A model generated the notes under the pieces. That model was not told the DNA's origin. It made no database searches and saw nothing but the letters and a program-made list of their open reading frames with translations. Of a stretch of DNA of 64,000 nt, positions 54,411 through 63,573 are shown in pieces (position 1 is the stretch's first letter; every line of letters starts with the position of its first letter). The stretch covers positions 96,969-160,968 of the forward strand of contig NZ_JACEFA010000006.1 of NCBI RefSeq assembly GCF_014083865.1. Reading direction: 5' to 3'. Source of the stretch: Paraliobacillus salinarum. GTDB lineage: Bacteria; Bacillota; Bacilli; Bacillales; Amphibacillaceae. Position numbers and translations under genes: made by a program.

Positions 54411-55390
54411 AACATATAATTAATGATAAAAAAATAGCGATAGAAGCAATGCTACATAGTTATCAGTTCGAACATCAAGGTCGCTTATCAATTGATCTAA
54501 AGGATCACATTATTTATTACAAAAAGGATAGTGGTGTCAGTTTAATTTCCGGTGGTGGCAGTGGTCATGAGCCTGCCCATTTTGGTTATGTAGGAAAAGG
54601 TATGCTAACAGCAAGTGTTAATGGTGCATTGTTCACCCCGCCATATCCAGATCGGATTATGCGCGCAGTTGAATTGACTGACAATGGTGATGGTGTTCTT
54701 TTTATCGTTAAAAACTTTGCAAGTGATGTTGAAATGTTTACAGAAGCAAAGAAACGGGCTGAAGCAAGTGGCCACAAGGTAGAAATGGTGATTGTTTGCG
54801 ATGATGTCTCAGTTGAGAATAAAGACACCTATTCAAAAAGGAAGCGAGGAGTTGCAGGGACAGTCCTTGCACACAAAATATTAGGGTACTTCAGCCAAAT
54901 TGGTAAAAGTTTAACTGAACTAAAAGTTATTGCTGATGAATTTATCCCTCACCTTTATACATTGGGTGTTGCATTATCATCTGCAGAATTACCAAATACA
55001 GATCGATTCTTTTCGTTAGGAGAAAATGAAGTATACTATGGTATAGGTATTCATGGTGAAAAAGGCTATCGTAAGGAATCATTCGAATCATCCGAACAAC
55101 TTGCGATAGAGCTATATAATAAACTGAAAAAGTTACATCAATTTAAACAAGGTGAACATTACGCTTTTCTTATAAATGGATTAGGTGCAACGCCGCTACT
55201 TGAGCAATATGTTTTCACTCATGATATTCAGCGATTAGCTGTACTTGATAAAATAAACATCGACTTTATTAAAACAGGTACACAATTATCATCATATAAC
55301 ATGCAAGGAATTTCGTTGACCTGCTTAAAGCTTACGGATCCATTGTTTGAGATTGCATTGCAGGCAGATGTTGACGCTAGTCACTGGTAG
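54407..55390 (+). CDS. dhaQ: DhaQ, DhaK-like co-activator
   Basis: A 327-residue paralogue of DhaK encoded with DhaS. It keeps the substrate-binding histidine (H216 in YYGIGIHGEKGYRKE), H54 (SGGGSGHEPAHFGYVG) and D107 (KNFASDVEMF, with Ser where DhaK has Gly). In Lactococcus, DhaQ binds dihydroxyacetone and then helps DhaS to turn on dhaKLM, but is not a kinase subunit. The gene pair and the operator make the same role very likely here; a second kinase subunit is the alternative. Confidence 0.85.
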   Translation: MKHIINDKKIAIEAMLHSYQFEHQGRLSIDLKDHIIYYKKDSGVSLISGGGSGHEPAHFGYVGKGMLTASVNGALFTPPYPDRIMRAVELTDNGDGVLFIVKNFASDVEMFTEAKKRAEASGHKVEMVIVCDDVSVENKDTYSKRKRGVAGTVLAHKILGYFSQIGKSLTELKVIADEFIPHLYTLGVALSSAELPNTDRFFSLGENEVYYGIGIHGEKGYRKESFESSEQLAIELYNKLKKLHQFKQGEHYAFLINGLGATPLLEQYVFTHDIQRLAVLDKINIDFIKTGTQLSSYNMQGISLTCLKLTDPLFEIALQADVDASHW

Positions 55391-55402
55391 GAGGGATAGT
55401 TA

Positions 55403-56314
55403 ATGAAAACAACTTATATAAAAACAGAAGATGACAGCGAACTATTTTTTTATAGCTATACGAGTGAGAGAACGCCTAAACTAATATTGCAGTTCGCGCA
55501 TGGTATGGGTGAACACGCAGGGCGTTATCACGAGTTTTTTCAATATTTACTGGATCGCGACATTTTTGTCTTTGCGAACGATCACCGTGGACATGGGAAA
55601 ACAGCACGAAAAAATGGTGTGCTTGGTCACTATGATGATAACAATGGATTTGAGAAAGCTGTACAGGATTTGAAAATGATCCATGACGACATTCATATGC
55701 GTTACGCTGACATTCCGCACGTTATCATGGGTCACTCCATGGGATCATTTTTAGTCAGGCGATTTATCGAACATTATCCAGATGCAAAAGAAGCAGTTAT
55801 TTTATCAGGAACAGGTTATCATCAAGGGATGTTAGGTAAAGTCGGACGTTTTCTTAGTTCAATCGAAACAAGGGTGTTTGGTGCAACCCATAGAAGTAAA
55901 TTGTTAGATCGTTTCAGTTTTGGGCAATATCAGCGCCATTTTAAAAATCGAGGTAGCTGGTTATCCCGTGATGAGGAGATCGTGGCTGCTTATCGGGAGG
56001 ACCCACTAAGCGGCTATGTTGCAACAAGTCAATTTTATTATGACCTACTGACTGGAATAGAGACACTTCATAAGAAACAAGAGCTAAGAAAAGTAAATAA
56101 GCATGCGCCAATCCTAGTTATTAGTGGGGAAGAGGATCCGGTTGGTGGCTTTTCAAAAGGTGTTAAACGCGTCGTCGATGAGTATAAGCAGATTGGTGTG
56201 ACAACTGTCGATGTCATTCTATATCCTGAGGGACGTCACGAGATGTTGTTTGAAACGAATCGTGCAGAAGTAACGGAAGATGTTTATCAATGGTTAATAT
56301 CTACCTTACATTAA
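55403..56314 (+). CDS. alpha/beta hydrolase, monoacylglycerol lipase/lysophospholipase type
   Basis: A 303-residue serine hydrolase of the Hydrolase_4 group. The oxyanion region QFAHGMGEHAGRYHEFFQYL (about residues 30-49), NDHRGHGKTARKNG, nucleophile elbow MGHSMGSFLVRRF (about 109-121), acid in GEEDPVGGFS and final histidine in PEGRHEMLFE match the monoglyceride lipase/lysophospholipase L2 family. It starts 12 bases after dhaQ behind AGGAGGGA, so it is co-expressed with the regulators; release of glycerol from monoglycerides is an attractive inference. Confidence 0.83.
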   Translation: MKTTYIKTEDDSELFFYSYTSERTPKLILQFAHGMGEHAGRYHEFFQYLLDRDIFVFANDHRGHGKTARKNGVLGHYDDNNGFEKAVQDLKMIHDDIHMRYADIPHVIMGHSMGSFLVRRFIEHYPDAKEAVILSGTGYHQGMLGKVGRFLSSIETRVFGATHRSKLLDRFSFGQYQRHFKNRGSWLSRDEEIVAAYREDPLSGYVATSQFYYDLLTGIETLHKKQELRKVNKHAPILVISGEEDPVGGFSKGVKRVVDEYKQIGVTTVDVILYPEGRHEMLFETNRAEVTEDVYQWLISTLH

Positions 56315-56437
56315 TCTCAGAATTAGAATAAAAGCTACCAAATTCTAATAGTATTAAAGAAAATAGAATGTATTTTTTATATGTTTTTGCTATAATGCAA
56401 TAGGTACATATTTACATAAATGAGGAGCTAATATGTT

Positions 56438-57256
56438 ATGGAATGGAAAAATATCTATCGTGGTATGTTAATGGGCGCAAGTGATGTCGTGCCAGGAGTA
56501 AGTGGTGGTACGATCGCGGTAGTGCTTGGTATATATGATCGCTTAATTAATGCGATAAATGGTTTGTTAAGTAAAGATTGGAAGAAACATTTGGCGTTTT
56601 TGATTCCGTTAGGTATCGGGGTACTTACCGCAATTTTCGCGTTAGCAAGTGGGATTGAGTTTTTATTTGAGCATTACCCAAGACCAACACAGTTTTCTTT
56701 TTTAGGTTTAATTATAGGGGTATTACCTTACTTGTTTCATAAATCAGAAGCAAAATATAAATTTAAAGTAAACCATTACTTTCTGCTTCTTGTAGGTATA
56801 TTACTTGTTTCGTCTATGCTGTTTTTCAAAGAGAGTGGTACGGAAGAGATTACAACAATGAGCATACAAACTTATGGATTTCTATTTTTATCAGGTTTTA
56901 TTGCAAGTGCTGCAATGATTCTGCCGGGGATTAGTGGTTCATTTTTATTGTTAGTGTTAGGCGCATATAATACGATTATTAGTGCAATTAGTAATTTTAA
57001 ACTGGATATTATTGCAGTTGTAGGTATAGGGATTGTTACTGGTATCGTAGTGATGAGTAAAGTCGTTCATTACTTTTTATCCAATTATACAACAGCTACG
57101 TTTGCTGTAATCATAGGGCTTGTCATTGGCTCTGTCTTTGTAATTTTTCCTGGGTGGCCAACAAGCATAACAGAAGTAATTGTTAGTATAATTACATTTG
57201 GCTTAGGTTTGTTTGTTGCTTTTGTTCTTGGTCGTGTAGAGTACAAGAATGTGTAA
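56438..57256 (+). CDS. DUF368 membrane protein (polyprenyl-phosphate transporter, PopT-like)
   Basis: A 272-residue protein with about eight helices and the two inverted-repeat motifs of DUF368: DVVPGVSGGTIAVVLGIYDR (about residues 12-31) and MILPGISGSFLLLVLGAYNT (about 160-179). DUF368 proteins have recently been shown to bring undecaprenyl phosphate back across the membrane for reuse in cell-wall synthesis. I give no symbol because the name is not standard in Bacillus. Single gene with TGAGGAG. Confidence 0.88.
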   Translation: MEWKNIYRGMLMGASDVVPGVSGGTIAVVLGIYDRLINAINGLLSKDWKKHLAFLIPLGIGVLTAIFALASGIEFLFEHYPRPTQFSFLGLIIGVLPYLFHKSEAKYKFKVNHYFLLLVGILLVSSMLFFKESGTEEITTMSIQTYGFLFLSGFIASAAMILPGISGSFLLLVLGAYNTIISAISNFKLDIIAVVGIGIVTGIVVMSKVVHYFLSNYTTATFAVIIGLVIGSVFVIFPGWPTSITEVIVSIITFGLGLFVAFVLGRVEYKNV

Positions 57257-57320
57257 CGAACGAATTGCTGATGAAGTAATGACATGTTAGAGTGAATGGT
57301 AAAAAAGGGAGGATTGAATC

Positions 57321-57641
57321 ATGAATCATATTGAAACAAAAGAAGAATTTAATCAGGTCATTCAATCTGGGGATCCTGTTATTGTTAAATTTTATGCCGA
57401 TTGGTGCCCAGATTGTAAACGAATGGACATGTTTATTGGTGATATATTAGAAGCATATAAAGGTTATCAATGGTATGAAGTAAATAGTGATGAAATTGAA
57501 GGAATTGCACAAGCAAACGAAGTAATGGGAATTCCTAGTTTACTCATTTTCAAAAATGGAGAAAAAATAGCTCACCAACATAGCGCTTATACGAAAACAC
57601 CAGAAGAAGTGACGGCATTTTTAGAAAAAGAACTAGCGTAA
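57321..57641 (+). CDS. thioredoxin-family protein (YdbP/YtpP-like)
   Basis: A 106-residue cytoplasmic thioredoxin fold with active site WCPDC (C29, C32) instead of WCGPC, and the cis-proline loop MGIPSLLIFKNGEK (about residues 72-85). The sequence style (KFYADWCPDCKRMDMFIGDI) recalls Bacillus YdbP/YtpP, of uncertain redox partner. Start behind GGGAGG; followed by a terminator. Confidence 0.9.
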   Translation: MNHIETKEEFNQVIQSGDPVIVKFYADWCPDCKRMDMFIGDILEAYKGYQWYEVNSDEIEGIAQANEVMGIPSLLIFKNGEKIAHQHSAYTKTPEEVTAFLEKELA

Positions 57642-57648
57642 TTAAACA

Positions 57649-57682
57649 AAAGACATCGGTTTAAATAATCGGTGTCTTTTTT
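57649..57682 (+). terminator. terminator of the thioredoxin-like gene
   Basis: AAAGACATCG (57649-57658) pairs with CGGTGTCTTT (57670-57679), with one G-U pair, then T's. Confidence 0.8.
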
Positions 57683-57770
57683 GATATCATAAATCAATCA
57701 CGGAATATGAACAATTGAACAGCTATTTGTAGTACAATACGTGTAAAAGTGAATAACGGGGGATAAGCGG

Positions 57771-58268
57771 ATGATTCGCAAGGCAACAAATAAAGATTTA
57801 ACAGAAGTAATGAGAATTGTGAAGCGGGTTGTAAAGGTAATGAATGAACAGGGGAGTTACCAGTGGAATGACTCCTATCCGCAAGCAAATGATTACCAAA
57901 ACGATATTAATAGAGAAGAATTATATTTATATGAAATTGACGCAGTAATAGTAGGAGTCTGTACCATTAGTAATAGAGGACATGAAGAGTATGGCTTAAT
58001 TAATTGGACTTCACACGAAAAGGCTTTTACACTGAAACGCTTAGCGATAGACCCTAATGCAAGAGGGAAAGGGATTGCCGATCAATTTTTCGACTATGCA
58101 GTAGAACTAGCGTTGCAGTCAGGAGTATCACTTATAAATACAGATACCTTTACAGAAAATCGTTATGCACAACAATTATTTAAGCGGAACGGCTTTCGAT
58201 TTGTACAAACAAGAAAAGAACATGACCAAGCACCCAATTTAGCATATTTTGAAAAAGAAGTGCTGTGA
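57771..58268 (+). CDS. GNAT-family N-acetyltransferase
   Basis: A 165-residue acetyltransferase. N-terminal MIRKATNKDLTEVMRIVKRV; acetyl-CoA loop LKRLAIDPNARGKGIADQFF (about residues 88-107); NTDTFTENRYAQQLFKRNGF in the last third. The W and Y-rich segment GSYQWNDSYPQANDYQNDI is shared with a common Firmicutes GNAT group of unknown substrate. It lies 70 bases before a MarR gene but has no sign of coupling. Confidence 0.86.
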   Translation: MIRKATNKDLTEVMRIVKRVVKVMNEQGSYQWNDSYPQANDYQNDINREELYLYEIDAVIVGVCTISNRGHEEYGLINWTSHEKAFTLKRLAIDPNARGKGIADQFFDYAVELALQSGVSLINTDTFTENRYAQQLFKRNGFRFVQTRKEHDQAPNLAYFEKEVL

Positions 58269-58339
58269 ATTTATTAAAGTGAGAATGAAAAATAATATTT
58301 AAAAACGAAGCATAGTTGCTAAAAGAAAGAGGAATCATT

Positions 58340-58807
58340 ATGGACGAGCAAAAAAAGTTATATCAAAGCAAAAAGCAAGATCCTTCTTTAAAATTATTTG
58401 TAGTGCTATCGAAAGCACATCGATCTGTATCTGACCAAGTTGCAGATGATATTAGAAAGAAAGGTTTAAACACGACTGATTTTGCCGTGTTAGAACTGTT
58501 ATATCACGAAGGGGATCAGGCATTGCAGAAGATTGGCGATAAGATTTTGTTAGCTAGTGGAAGTATTACTTATGTCGTCAATAAGTTAGAGAAAAAAGGG
58601 TATATTAATCGAATTCTTGATACAAGCGATCGGCGAATTACATACGCTTCTATTACGGAAAAAGGAGAAACACTCTTAAATGATATTTTTCCATCGCATT
58701 GGAAGCAGATTGAAACCATTACAGATGGATTAACAGAAGCGGAGAAGCTAGATGCTATTCGACTTTTAAAAAAGCTTGGTACCTATGCAGAAAGCTTAAA
58801 AAAATAA
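58340..58807 (+). CDS. MarR-family regulator, MhqR-like
   Basis: A 155-residue winged-helix repressor. The core, SLKLFVVLSKAHRSVSDQVA, GLNTTDFAVLELLYHEGDQA, the recognition helix ASGSITYVVNKLEKKGYI and the wing DTSDRRITYASITEKG, is close to Bacillus MhqR (YkvE), which senses quinones and controls detoxifying hydrolases and dioxygenases. None of those is adjacent. Start is the ATG behind AGAGGAAT; an upstream frame is not needed. Confidence 0.82.
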   Translation: MDEQKKLYQSKKQDPSLKLFVVLSKAHRSVSDQVADDIRKKGLNTTDFAVLELLYHEGDQALQKIGDKILLASGSITYVVNKLEKKGYINRILDTSDRRITYASITEKGETLLNDIFPSHWKQIETITDGLTEAEKLDAIRLLKKLGTYAESLKK

Positions 58808-59060
58808 CCTAAAAAACTTCCTCATTAGATGTTGTTAAGAAAAGTAAATGTTTTAGAATTTTTTAAACAATGAATTAAAAAATATGACGAAAATAAGAAC
58901 AACATAACATTTACGTTTAAATTATAGTGTAGTGGGTACTTGATAAAGTGAATTAGTTAAAGAGACCTATATGTTACGGGCTGATTTCAAAAAGTAGTGA
59001 ATAGGTACCGTTTAGACACCAATTTGAAACACAGCTATATGAGGGAGGACCCTGATAAAT

Positions 59061-59297
59061 ATGAATACTACCATTACCATTTATGTAAGCAATAATTGTT
59101 CTGAATCCAATAAGTTAGTAAATTTTTTGGAAGAAAAGAATGTTGATTACGAAAAAAAGAATATTACAGAGGATAAAAAATATTTAAAGGACTTACAAAC
59201 ACAAAATATATATGCTACTCCAGTGACAATGATAAATGATCAAACAATATTAGGTTTTCAAAAACGTAAATTAGAAACAGAACTATTCATTTCCTAA
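59061..59297 (+). CDS. glutaredoxin-like protein with a single active-site cysteine
   Basis: A 78-residue thioredoxin-fold protein. The active-site position reads NCSESNKLVNFLEEK, i.e. C-S-E-S, so only one of the two usual cysteines is kept (C13). The cis-Pro loop is ATPVTMINDQTILGF. Similar small NrdH/glutaredoxin-like proteins occur across Bacilli; this one would work by a monothiol mechanism or bind a thiol or metal. ATG lies behind AGGGAGGA with a long spacer of about 10 nt. The 250 bases upstream show no gene. Confidence 0.75.
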   Translation: MNTTITIYVSNNCSESNKLVNFLEEKNVDYEKKNITEDKKYLKDLQTQNIYATPVTMINDQTILGFQKRKLETELFIS

Positions 59298-59368
59298 TTT
59301 AGAAGAGAACACCTGTACAGTTTATTGCATATGATAAAGAAAAAGCTTGAAAAGAGGTGTTCACTTCT

Positions 59369-59737
59369 ATGTCGCAACAAGGAAGGGATCCGTTTCATTT
59401 TCGGCCTTATCAAAATAACAATTCTTATCCCTATGCTCATCCAAATACCTATTTTCAAAAAAATAATTATCCGATACAGCAACAACCTAATATGTCGACG
59501 CCTTATCAATTCTTTTCAAAACCGCCACATCCTACTGAATGGTATCCTGAGCAAACACAACATTCATTCGATATGTATGGACAACAAGCAAAAGGGTTTA
59601 TGCAATATTTTCAAGATAAGGATGGGCAAATGGACTTGGATAAGATGTTAAATACGGTAGGGCAAGTTGCTAATACCTATCAACAAGTTACACCAATGAT
59701 TAAAGGGATTGGCTCATTCATAAAGGGGTTCAAATAA
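59369..59737 (+). CDS. YppG-family protein
   Basis: A 122-residue protein in two parts: an N-terminal low-complexity stretch rich in Pro, Tyr, Gln and Asn (1-72) and a short conserved C-terminal helix region (FMQYFQDKDGQMDLDKMLNT, VGQVANTYQQVTPMIKGIGS) characteristic of YppG and similar spore-coat-like proteins. A role in the spore is inferred. GTG at 59357 overlaps the ribosome site AGAGGTG; the ATG at 59369, 9 nt away, is used. Confidence 0.8.
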   Translation: MSQQGRDPFHFRPYQNNNSYPYAHPNTYFQKNNYPIQQQPNMSTPYQFFSKPPHPTEWYPEQTQHSFDMYGQQAKGFMQYFQDKDGQMDLDKMLNTVGQVANTYQQVTPMIKGIGSFIKGFK

Positions 59738-59738
59738 A

Positions 59739-59766
59739 GATCCTTGTCAATAAACTGGCAAGGGTC
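59739..59766 (+). terminator. terminator of the yppG-like gene
   Basis: GATCCTTGTCA (59739-59749) pairs with TGGCAAGGGTC (59756-59766) with two G-U pairs. Confidence 0.65.
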
Positions 59767-59883
59767 ATTGCTTATTTTCTATAAGTTATTGGATGCTGTT
59801 TAAAAATGTACTTTTAAAAGAAATTGTTAGTATATTAGAACGGAACAAGGAAATAGTAAAATAAAAAAGAAAGGAATGTATAC

Positions 59884-60579
59884 ATGATTGGGTGCTTATG
59901 TATTCATGGTTTTACAGGTGGACTATATGAAATAGACCCCTTAGTCAGCTTTCTGAAAGAACAGACAAATTGGATTGTAAAATCACCGCTTCTACCTGGT
60001 CATGGCGTACATTTAGCATTAGAGGACGTATCGTATACGGACTGGATCGAAACTGCTGAACAAGCTTTTCTAGAACTACAAGATCAGGCTGAAACGATTT
60101 ATATTATTGGCTTCTCTATGGGTGGGATGATCGCGTCCTACTTAGCTTCAAAATATGATGTAGCTAAACTCGTGTTGCTATCTCCGTCTAGAAGGTATAT
60201 TAATTTGGCTCAAATGGGATTAGATGTTGGAGAAATCATTAGAGATCGACTAGCAGGTCATTTACAAAAGAATGTAATATATCAAATACATCAACATAAA
60301 AGAGGGCATGTACCTATCCGAGCATATGTTGAATTTTTGAAGTGCATGAAATTTACTAAACCGGCATTGAAACAAATATATTGTCCTGTATTCGTTGCGC
60401 AAGGGATACAAGATGGCATGGTCCCATACACGTCTACGCACTATTTAGCGGAGGAAATTCCGGTAAATATTGAAGTGATTTATTATTCCGATTCAAAGCA
60501 TCATATTTGTTTAGGAAAAGATAAAGACATTGTGAACGAAGCAGTTTTGCAGTTTTTGAAAAGAACAATTTCTATTTAG
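59884..60579 (+). CDS. carboxylesterase, alpha/beta hydrolase (Est30/YvaK-like)
   Basis: A 231-residue esterase with the carboxylesterase plan: oxyanion motif CIHGFTGGLYEIDPL (about residues 5-19), PLLPGHGVH, nucleophile IIGFSMGGMIASYLAS (about 76-91, Ser in GFSMGG), acid in AQGIQDGMVP and histidine in DSKHHICLGKDK. Related to Geobacillus Est30, which cleaves short acyl esters. The last codons and stop form the left arm of a perfect 16-bp terminator. Confidence 0.85.
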   Translation: MIGCLCIHGFTGGLYEIDPLVSFLKEQTNWIVKSPLLPGHGVHLALEDVSYTDWIETAEQAFLELQDQAETIYIIGFSMGGMIASYLASKYDVAKLVLLSPSRRYINLAQMGLDVGEIIRDRLAGHLQKNVIYQIHQHKRGHVPIRAYVEFLKCMKFTKPALKQIYCPVFVAQGIQDGMVPYTSTHYLAEEIPVNIEVIYYSDSKHHICLGKDKDIVNEAVLQFLKRTISI

Positions 60580-60604
60580 TATCGAATAGAAATTGTTCTT
60601 TTAT
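60561..60604. terminator. terminator overlapping the esterase stop codon
   Basis: AAGAACAATTTCTATT (60561-60576) and AATAGAAATTGTTCTT (60585-60600), perfect; the stop codon TAG (60577-60579) lies in the loop. Faces the convergent degV gene. Confidence 0.85.
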
Positions 60605-60628
60605 TAGTTATCCTATATTGCCTCACTA

Positions 60629-61486
60629 TTATTTTTTGTCTTTGAAAAAAGAAATAACTAACGAACCTTCACCAGTATGAGTGGAAATAACAGAGCCAAT
60701 TTCAGACAAAATGGTTTGTTTAAATCCGTATGTTTCTTGGATGCTCTGCAACACTTGTTCACCGCGATCCTTAGCATTGCAATGAGTCATCGCCAATGCT
60801 TTATGCTCAGCTTGATTAATGTAGTCACCAATCTGCTCAACAAAACGTCTTAGTGCCTTCTTGTCACCTCTTACCTTCTCTAAAACTTCGACTTTTCCCT
60901 CATGATCTGCATGTAGTAGCAATTTAATATTTAATGTTTTCGCTATAGCGCCTTTTACTTTATCAAGACGTCCTCCTCGCACTAAATTGTCAATAGTTTT
61001 TAATACAAACAATGTAACGGTACGATCAACCCTATCGTATAGATGAGTTACTAGTTGCTCAAAACTGTATCCTTCTGAAAGTTTCTCTCCTGCTTCGTTT
61101 AATAATAAGATTAAACCTGGAGAAGAAGTATTCGTGCTAAAGACTTCTATTTTACGATGTGGCTGCTCTTCTAACAGCATATCCTTGCCCATGACTGCAT
61201 GATTATATGCACTACTTATTCCTTGAGAAATACCTAAGTAAATAATTGGTACATCCTCCGGTATTGCTTTAAATGCTTCATAATATTCATGTGGACCCGG
61301 AGCTGAAGAGCTTGGGAATACTTCTGACTCGTTTAATTTCTTAAGAAAAGTAGGCGTGTCTAGTTCGTGACCAATATATTGTTCATTACAAAAATGAACA
61401 AACAATGGTGTTGTAATAATGTTGAATTTCTCTTTTAATTCTATTGGTAAATCTGCACTACTATCTGTCATTAATTGTACTTGCAT
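60629..61486 (-). CDS. DegV-family fatty-acid-binding protein
   Basis: A 285-residue protein of the DegV/FakB family, which holds a fatty acid in a pocket for phosphorylation by FakA. The signature MTDSSADLPIELKEKFNI (about residues 6-23), FPSSSAPGPHEYYEAFKAI with the fatty-acid-carboxylate serine region, and RGGRLDKVKGAIAKTLNIK are present; the C-terminus ends SVISTHTGEGSLVISFF with the conserved histidine. No fakA is visible nearby. Single gene, convergent with the esterase. Confidence 0.9.
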   Translation of the reverse strand: MQVQLMTDSSADLPIELKEKFNIITTPLFVHFCNEQYIGHELDTPTFLKKLNESEVFPSSSAPGPHEYYEAFKAIPEDVPIIYLGISQGISSAYNHAVMGKDMLLEEQPHRKIEVFSTNTSSPGLILLLNEAGEKLSEGYSFEQLVTHLYDRVDRTVTLFVLKTIDNLVRGGRLDKVKGAIAKTLNIKLLLHADHEGKVEVLEKVRGDKKALRRFVEQIGDYINQAEHKALAMTHCNAKDRGEQVLQSIQETYGFKQTILSEIGSVISTHTGEGSLVISFFKDKK

Positions 61487-62074
61487 GTCATCACCTTTTT
61501 TAAAAAATATAATAGTAGTATATCATTGATTGCTAATATTTTCTTTAAAATCATACTGAGATTCTAAAAGTTTTTATTGTGCTAATATTTACTACGATTT
61601 CTATATCCTGTTGATGTATAAATTCCTAGAAGTAGCCAATTATAATGATTAAATGATGTCTTATCTCTCGCTGCTTGTATTCGAAACAATATAAAAGTTT
61701 GAAATACATTTTTATTCTATGTAGAATTAATGAAGAGAGTATGGTAAGATGTAATAATCCATTGAATGCTCGATAATAAGCCTCTTCCGTGTGTGGAGGA
61801 AGGCTTTTTTCACGTTAATGATTCAAGGGTTACTAAGACCCTTCTTTCATCAGAAAGCTAACGAAACGTATTTGTCCAAACCTTTTTTGGAATAAAATAA
61901 AGAAGTAATTAAAAACGTTTGGATGCAGCAGTAGTGCTGACAATCATTGAGGCAGCGAAGCCATTATTTTAAAGAAAATGATCGAAATTAATACATCTTA
62001 ACATACAAAAGAATTTGTTAACGTGTGATACGTGCGAACTATGAGATATAAACAAGAAGGAGTAGGAAAAGAAA
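61487..62074. other. 588-base gap between degV and cshA with attenuator-like hairpins
   Basis: No credible gene. It contains AAGCCTCTTCC, loop, GGAGGAAGGCTT then TTTTTT (61778-61812), a likely terminator with no gene in front of it, followed by AAGGGT/ACCCTT (61828 onward) and a long untranslated leader to the cshA ribosome site. A small RNA or a leader attenuator for cshA is possible. Confidence 0.5.
61778..61812 (+). terminator. orphan terminator upstream of cshA
   Basis: AAGCCT and CTTCC pair with GGAGG and AAGGCTT around GTGTGT, with a small bulge, followed by six T's. It ends a transcript that begins in the gene-free region or leads to cshA. Confidence 0.6.
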
Positions 62075-63544
62075 TTGACAACAAAATTTGAATCTTTAGG
62101 TATTTCAGAACCGATTATGAAAGCTCTTGAGAAAATGGGCTTTGAAGAAGCAACACCAATACAAGGGCAAACCATTCCACTAGGATTAGAAGGAAAAGAC
62201 GTTATTGGACAAGCGCAAACAGGTACAGGAAAGACAGCTGCTTTTGGTATTCCGATGATCGAAAAAATTGATAAAAATCAAAGGAAAATTCAAGGATTAG
62301 TTGTAGCGCCGACAAGAGAGCTTGCAATCCAAGTGTCAGAAGAAATTCACCGTTTAGGGAAATTTAAAGGTGTGCGCACACTACCAGTATATGGTGGACA
62401 ACACATGGAGCGTCAAATTCGTGCATTAAAAGACGGTCCGCATATCGTTGTGGCAACACCAGGTCGTTTACTTGACCATATCCGTCGTAGAACAATTAAT
62501 ATTAGCAATGTACACACTGCAGTATTAGACGAAGCGGATGAAATGTTGAACATGGGATTCATTGATGACATTCGTGATATCTTAAAAGCGATCCCTGAAG
62601 AGCGCCAAACATTACTTTTCTCAGCTACAATGCCGAAAGAGATAAGAGAAATTGCGACAACTTTGATGAAAAAACCAGAGGAAGTCAAAGTAAAAGCGAA
62701 AGAAATGACTGTTTCTAACATTAATCAGTTCTTTGTAGAAGTTAATGAAAAACAAAAATTTGATACACTAACTAATTTGTTAGATATCCATGCACCAGAG
62801 CTTGCGATTATCTTTGGTCGTACCAAGAAAAGAGTAGACGAGGTAACAGAAGGTCTACATGCAAGAGGTTTCCGTGCAGAAGGTATTCATGGTGACTTAA
62901 CACAAGGGAAACGTATGTCGGTTTTAAATAAATTTAAAAACGGTCGTATTGAAATCCTTGTTGCTACTGATGTTGCTGCACGTGGATTAGATATCTCAGG
63001 TGTGACACATGTTTATAACTTTGATGTTCCACAAGATCCAGAAAGCTATGTACACCGAATTGGTCGTACAGGCCGTGCTGGAAAAGGTGGAGAAGCGATT
63101 TCCTTTATTACACCAAGAGAAATGCCGCATCTTCATTTGATTGAAAAAACGACTAAAAGTAAAATGCAACGTATGCAAGCACCATCATTTGATGAGGCGC
63201 GTCGCGGACAACAACAAATTACTGTTGAAAAGCTTGAGAGTACAATTGAAAAGGCAAATTTACAAGACTATCGTGAAACAGCTGCAGAATTATTGAATGA
63301 GCATGATTCTGTCACAGTTGTAGCAGCTGCTTTGAAAATGATGACGAAGGAACGTAGACAGACACCTGTTACGCTTTCATCTGTTCAGCCGGTTAGTGTG
63401 AAGAAATCAAGAAATGATAATTCTAAACGTAAAAATTATCGTGGAGATAATAAACGTAATTCATATCGTGGAAAAGGGAAACAAGGCGGTGGCGGTAGAA
63501 ACCGTAAGTTCCAAAATAAACGAGCATCCAACAAAAAACAATAA
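62075..63544 (+). CDS. cshA: DEAD-box RNA helicase CshA
   Basis: ATP-dependent RNA helicase of the RNA degradosome and cold adaptation, 489 residues. Q motif ([16 protein letters not shown]), Walker [27 protein letters not shown] box [16 protein letters not shown], and domain-two motifs ([27 protein letters not shown]) are all intact. The C-terminal 80 residues are basic and Gly/Arg/Asn-rich, an RNA-binding tail. The start is TTG at 62075; AGAAGGAG is 12 nt away, with AGGAAAAG nearer. Confidence 0.94.
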   Translation: MTTKFESLGISEPIMKALEKMGFEEATPIQGQTIPLGLEGKDVIGQAQTGTGKTAAFGIPMIEKIDKNQRKIQGLVVAPTRELAIQVSEEIHRLGKFKGVRTLPVYGGQHMERQIRALKDGPHIVVATPGRLLDHIRRRTINISNVHTAVLDEADEMLNMGFIDDIRDILKAIPEERQTLLFSATMPKEIREIATTLMKKPEEVKVKAKEMTVSNINQFFVEVNEKQKFDTLTNLLDIHAPELAIIFGRTKKRVDEVTEGLHARGFRAEGIHGDLTQGKRMSVLNKFKNGRIEILVATDVAARGLDISGVTHVYNFDVPQDPESYVHRIGRTGRAGKGGEAISFITPREMPHLHLIEKTTKSKMQRMQAPSFDEARRGQQQITVEKLESTIEKANLQDYRETAAELLNEHDSVTVVAAALKMMTKERRQTPVTLSSVQPVSVKKSRNDNSKRKNYRGDNKRNSYRGKGKQGGGGRNRKFQNKRASNKKQ

Positions 63545-63573
63545 TTTAGTTTTAAAATTAAATTTATGCTAAC

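Noticed and set aside
58808..59060. Possible small gene between the MarR and glutaredoxin-like genes
   Set aside because: No frame with start, ribosome site and sensible protein; only AT-rich promoter-like sequence.
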